IMG/VR virus record: IMGVR_UViG_3300020000_000175
Coordinates: 1 to 31,152 of that record
Source: a virus
Reading direction: 5' to 3' (one strand)
DNA length: 31,152 nucleotides
Of this stretch, positions 28,889-31,152 are shown piece after piece. Position 1 is the first letter of the stretch. The number at the start of each line of letters is the position of its first letter. A program made the position numbers and the translations under genes. The notes beneath the pieces are model-generated. The model had not been told where the DNA came from. It was given only the letters and a program-made list of their open reading frames with translations, and ran no database searches.

Positions 28889-30771
28889 TATGTGTATGTC
28901 CCAATTGCCAAAACATCTGTTTGGATAAGAGCAATTGTAATAGGAGAAATATCAAATGTCCATTTAGACCATTTAATAGTTTTCCAATTCAGACCCCAGC
29001 GGTAATCTCCCATTAATATCATCTGTTGGGCTGGAATAGCAAAATATATTTTCTGGTTAAGGGAATCATTCAGAAGTTGAAATTGTACAAATTGATTTCT
29101 GTCAATTGCGAGCCAAAGATCTTGAATCTTCCAGGTAAGCTCAGGACGACTATATGCTCCGTTAAAAATAAATATGCCAGAATAATCAGCAATAAGAAGA
29201 AAATCAATATTAACTCCACCAGAATCCAAGACTGTACCAATACCATGAACAGATGCTCCAACACCCTGGTCTAATATTGTTAATTGCCAAGTAGATGGAA
29301 CATCATTATTATCAATTATTGCAGCCGTTCGAGTCTTTTTGTACAAATATAAAACATCTCGATACTCCTGTGCATTTGTAACTGGTAATCCATCCAATGG
29401 AAAGATAATAATTCCATCAACCTGGTCGAACGCTTCTGGTTCGCCGACGGCTGATAAATAAGCCAAGCTAATATCATTAAAGGTAGTTGTAAGAACCATC
29501 CTACCATGATAAGTATTAAGAGTGACACCAGCAGGAATTTCGCTAAAATTGTCGATAAGATGACTAGCATCTTCAAGAAGATCTGCATCATAAAATGAGA
29601 TTTCTTTGGATGTATCAGTATTGTTTTCTAGAGTTCCTTCTGGAACAAAGAAATACTGGTAAGCAGTTTGATCACCATTGTAATTAGCAATGGCTTTGGT
29701 TGCTACGAGATGACGCTTCGTAACAAAAGAATCTGGCGAAACGGGAATATTAGTTACATTAATACTCTTTAATATATCAACCACGTTAACAGACGCCGCT
29801 ACCTCTGGTCCTAATGCTGTAAGATATCCTGTATCTGTCTCATAAACCACCATAATAAGGTGGAATCCAAGATCAGCAAATCCTTTATTAGCTGTATTCT
29901 TAGCAAGTAATCCAGTTACAGTTGGAATCGCACCTAAAGCTAAAGGTGTGACTAGAGCAGAATCAGGTACATTAGTTCTAATATAATCATCAGTATTATT
30001 TGGGATAGTAACTGCTTCATAATAAGTATAAGATGATTGATCTGATGTATATACAGATGGATCAATCGCGTGAGTCATTCCTATTACACGAGAGACAGTT
30101 CCTAATGGACCGACTGGTACTTCAATATTCTCTATCTGTTTACCACCAGGAGCATAGATAACAGGAAATACTTCGATTGCTAATGTATCACCTAATCCGC
30201 CTCTATATATAACAGTTACTAAATGGACTCCTTTGTCAACGACTCCATCAAATGCAGAGTTAAAGGATTTGAAATTCTGATTATCAACCGTAGTAGCATT
30301 AGATGGAGGAAATCCAGCAGCTTTTCTCGCGTTTGTTCCATCTCCTTTGTATACATAAACAAATTCATTTTCTAATCCTTTTTGATAATGTTCTCCATTC
30401 AATGTAATAAATGTTTGGAAAGGAGTAATATAAGCTCTACCATTGTATGACTGAAATCCAAAATCAGTCATTTTTGCAATGGTTAATAATGGACCATATA
30501 CTGTATTGCTACCATCTAATAATGCATGAAAAATTTGTCCTAATGTATTAAGAATCAGCAATCCTTCAACAGTTTGAGTCTTATAATCATACATTCTAAC
30601 TACTTTACCAACAGCTAATAATATATCTAATCCGGGTCTAGTCTCATATCCACCTTCCACGTATGCGACATTATTACAATCAGAAAAATGATCTAATGGA
30701 CAAGAATCATCTGGACCTCTTTTCCAGAGGCCATTAAATTCTTCAATTAAGAGTGCGCCGTGGGATCTCAT
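28888..30771 (-). CDS. 627-aa tail nozzle or tail-tube-like protein (gp12-type)
   Basis: The N-terminal pattern FNGLWKRGPDD ... CNNVAYVEGGYETRPGLD (about 13-47) matches the start of phage tail nozzle/tail tubular proteins of the T7 gp12 kind, where short N-terminal strands end in a G-x-x-x-RPG segment. The remainder is mostly beta (repeated GFxSYNGRAYITPF, YxxNEFVYVYKG), compatible with a propeller or multi-ring tail component. No peptidase motif is present. In podoviruses such a protein closes the tail. It is the first large late protein in this window and is preceded by a small gene overlapping by one base. Alternative: a tail hub or adaptor. Confidence 0.5.
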   Translation of the reverse strand: MRSHGALLIEEFNGLWKRGPDDSCPLDHFSDCNNVAYVEGGYETRPGLDILLAVGKVVRMYDYKTQTVEGLLILNTLGQIFHALLDGSNTVYGPLLTIAKMTDFGFQSYNGRAYITPFQTFITLNGEHYQKGLENEFVYVYKGDGTNARKAAGFPPSNATTVDNQNFKSFNSAFDGVVDKGVHLVTVIYRGGLGDTLAIEVFPVIYAPGGKQIENIEVPVGPLGTVSRVIGMTHAIDPSVYTSDQSSYTYYEAVTIPNNTDDYIRTNVPDSALVTPLALGAIPTVTGLLAKNTANKGFADLGFHLIMVVYETDTGYLTALGPEVAASVNVVDILKSINVTNIPVSPDSFVTKRHLVATKAIANYNGDQTAYQYFFVPEGTLENNTDTSKEISFYDADLLEDASHLIDNFSEIPAGVTLNTYHGRMVLTTTFNDISLAYLSAVGEPEAFDQVDGIIIFPLDGLPVTNAQEYRDVLYLYKKTRTAAIIDNNDVPSTWQLTILDQGVGASVHGIGTVLDSGGVNIDFLLIADYSGIFIFNGAYSRPELTWKIQDLWLAIDRNQFVQFQLLNDSLNQKIYFAIPAQQMILMGDYRWGLNWKTIKWSKWTFDISPITIALIQTDVLAIGTYT

Positions 30772-31079
30772 TATCCAGGATAAGACGATGCAGAGGGTTT
30801 GATGAATACTATTACTCTCTGAATGAGAAAATATTCATTAAGTTCTGTCGTTAAAATCCTGAATTTAGTACGTTGACTTCTGAAGTTAGCTATTCTGGTA
30901 GGTTCTAATCCTGGTGAAGTCTGCATCTGTAATGGTAACATCGTAAATGTTCTAGTATCATCTAGATTATGGAGAGACATTTTTAACTCCCCAGTTCCAT
31001 TTAATCTCATTCTCACGCCTGTAACGTGAGCAATGTATTCAGCTCCGCGAAAGATTCCAGCACTTGATCCTGAAGCCAT
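30771..31079 (-). CDS. 102-aa virion-associated protein, unknown
   Basis: Small beta-rich protein (GIFRGAEYIAHVTGVRMRLN, ELKMSLHNLDDT, then TKFRILTTELNEYFLIQRVI). GAGG lies a few bases before the ATG on the minus strand. It overlaps the nozzle-like gene by one base. Probably part of the tail assembly operon; family not recognised. Confidence 0.6.
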   Translation of the reverse strand: MASGSSAGIFRGAEYIAHVTGVRMRLNGTGELKMSLHNLDDTRTFTMLPLQMQTSPGLEPTRIANFRSQRTKFRILTTELNEYFLIQRVIVFIKPSASSYPG

Positions 31080-31097
31080 TATAACCTCAAAATGGAG

Positions 31098-31152
31098 CTA
31101 TTCTAGCCTAGAGCACACATGACATCCCGCGCTTGTGATCACACGGGTTCCC
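31098..31152 (-). CDS. 3' end of an upstream minus-strand gene, cut by the window edge
   Basis: In one minus-strand frame the final bases read GTRVITSAGCHVCSRLE followed by TAG at 31098. A second frame gives GNPCDHKRGMSCVL and a TAG at 31108. The first is preferred because its stop lies 18 nt before the next gene, leaving room for its ribosome binding site. Too short to identify. Confidence 0.35.
   Translation of the reverse strand, partial: GTRVITSAGCHVCSRLE

Larger units (their letters stand above)
1945..29329 (+). repeat. dispersed polarised heptamer AGCCGTT (about 21 copies)
   Basis: Copies read by eye start at 1945, 2039, 3035, 3224, 4198, 4747, 6851, 9308, 10030, 10776, 12652, 16100, 16124, 17187, 17897, 22065, 22111, 23967, 24951, 26562 and 29323. 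The preceding base is usually C or T and the following base G, A or C. The reverse complement AACGGCT appears about five times on the plus strand (near 7424, 11210, 17713, 20465 and 23110). The count and the strand bias need a computed check. Confidence 0.6.

Overview
The window looks like about 31 kb of an AT-rich, double-stranded DNA tailed bacteriophage genome, or a prophage or metagenomic fragment of one. The evidence is a complete phage replication and recombination set, an M15-type endolysin, a long block of virion and tail-fibre genes, three tRNA genes, tight ATGA-type gene overlaps, purine-rich ribosome binding sites and sigma70-like promoters, which point to a bacterial host. I cannot name the host. 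Terminase, portal and major capsid genes are not visible; they would be expected beyond position 31152, upstream on the minus strand.

Layout. (1) 1-1200: two free-standing genes of unknown function (83 and 169 aa) on the plus strand. Each has its own sigma70-like promoter and a hairpin terminator follows each, unlike the packed operons elsewhere. (2) 1200-1740: a gene-free stretch with 10-bp tandem repeats, a 70-bp almost pure A/T tract, a strong promoter and a GC-rich leader; this is the best candidate for a replication origin or control region. (3) 1740-15989, plus strand: a long early/middle operon. Recognisable products are an SNF2-family helicase, a Cas4/RecB-like nuclease with four cysteines placed for an Fe-S cluster, a RecA-like (Sak4-type) ATPase, a DUF669-like ssDNA-binding protein, a fusion of uracil-DNA glycosylase with a family A DNA polymerase, a DUF3987-like ATPase/helicase and a MazG-like nucleotide pyrophosphohydrolase. 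Between them lie many tiny genes, several of them single zinc ribbons, and a 165-nt gene-free segment that folds well as RNA. Two tRNA-Leu(UAA) and one tRNA with a CAU anticodon sit near the end. (4) 31152-15986, minus strand: the late operon. In transcription order it holds a probable tail nozzle protein, a LamG-like/propeller fibre protein, an interrupted collagen-like fibre protein, a series of small beta-rich virion proteins, a GNAT-like protein, an M15 peptidase, and four large low-complexity or helical proteins that are candidates for internal (ejected) virion proteins.

The two transcription blocks converge with stop codons overlapping by four bases near 15987 and no visible terminator between them.

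The most unusual signal is not a gene. The heptamer AGCCGTT occurs at least 21 times on the plus strand and only about five times on the other strand. It is found in both the plus-strand replication half and the minus-strand structural half, so neither gene direction nor codon use explains its polarity. A role in replication priming, packaging or recombination is possible but unproven.
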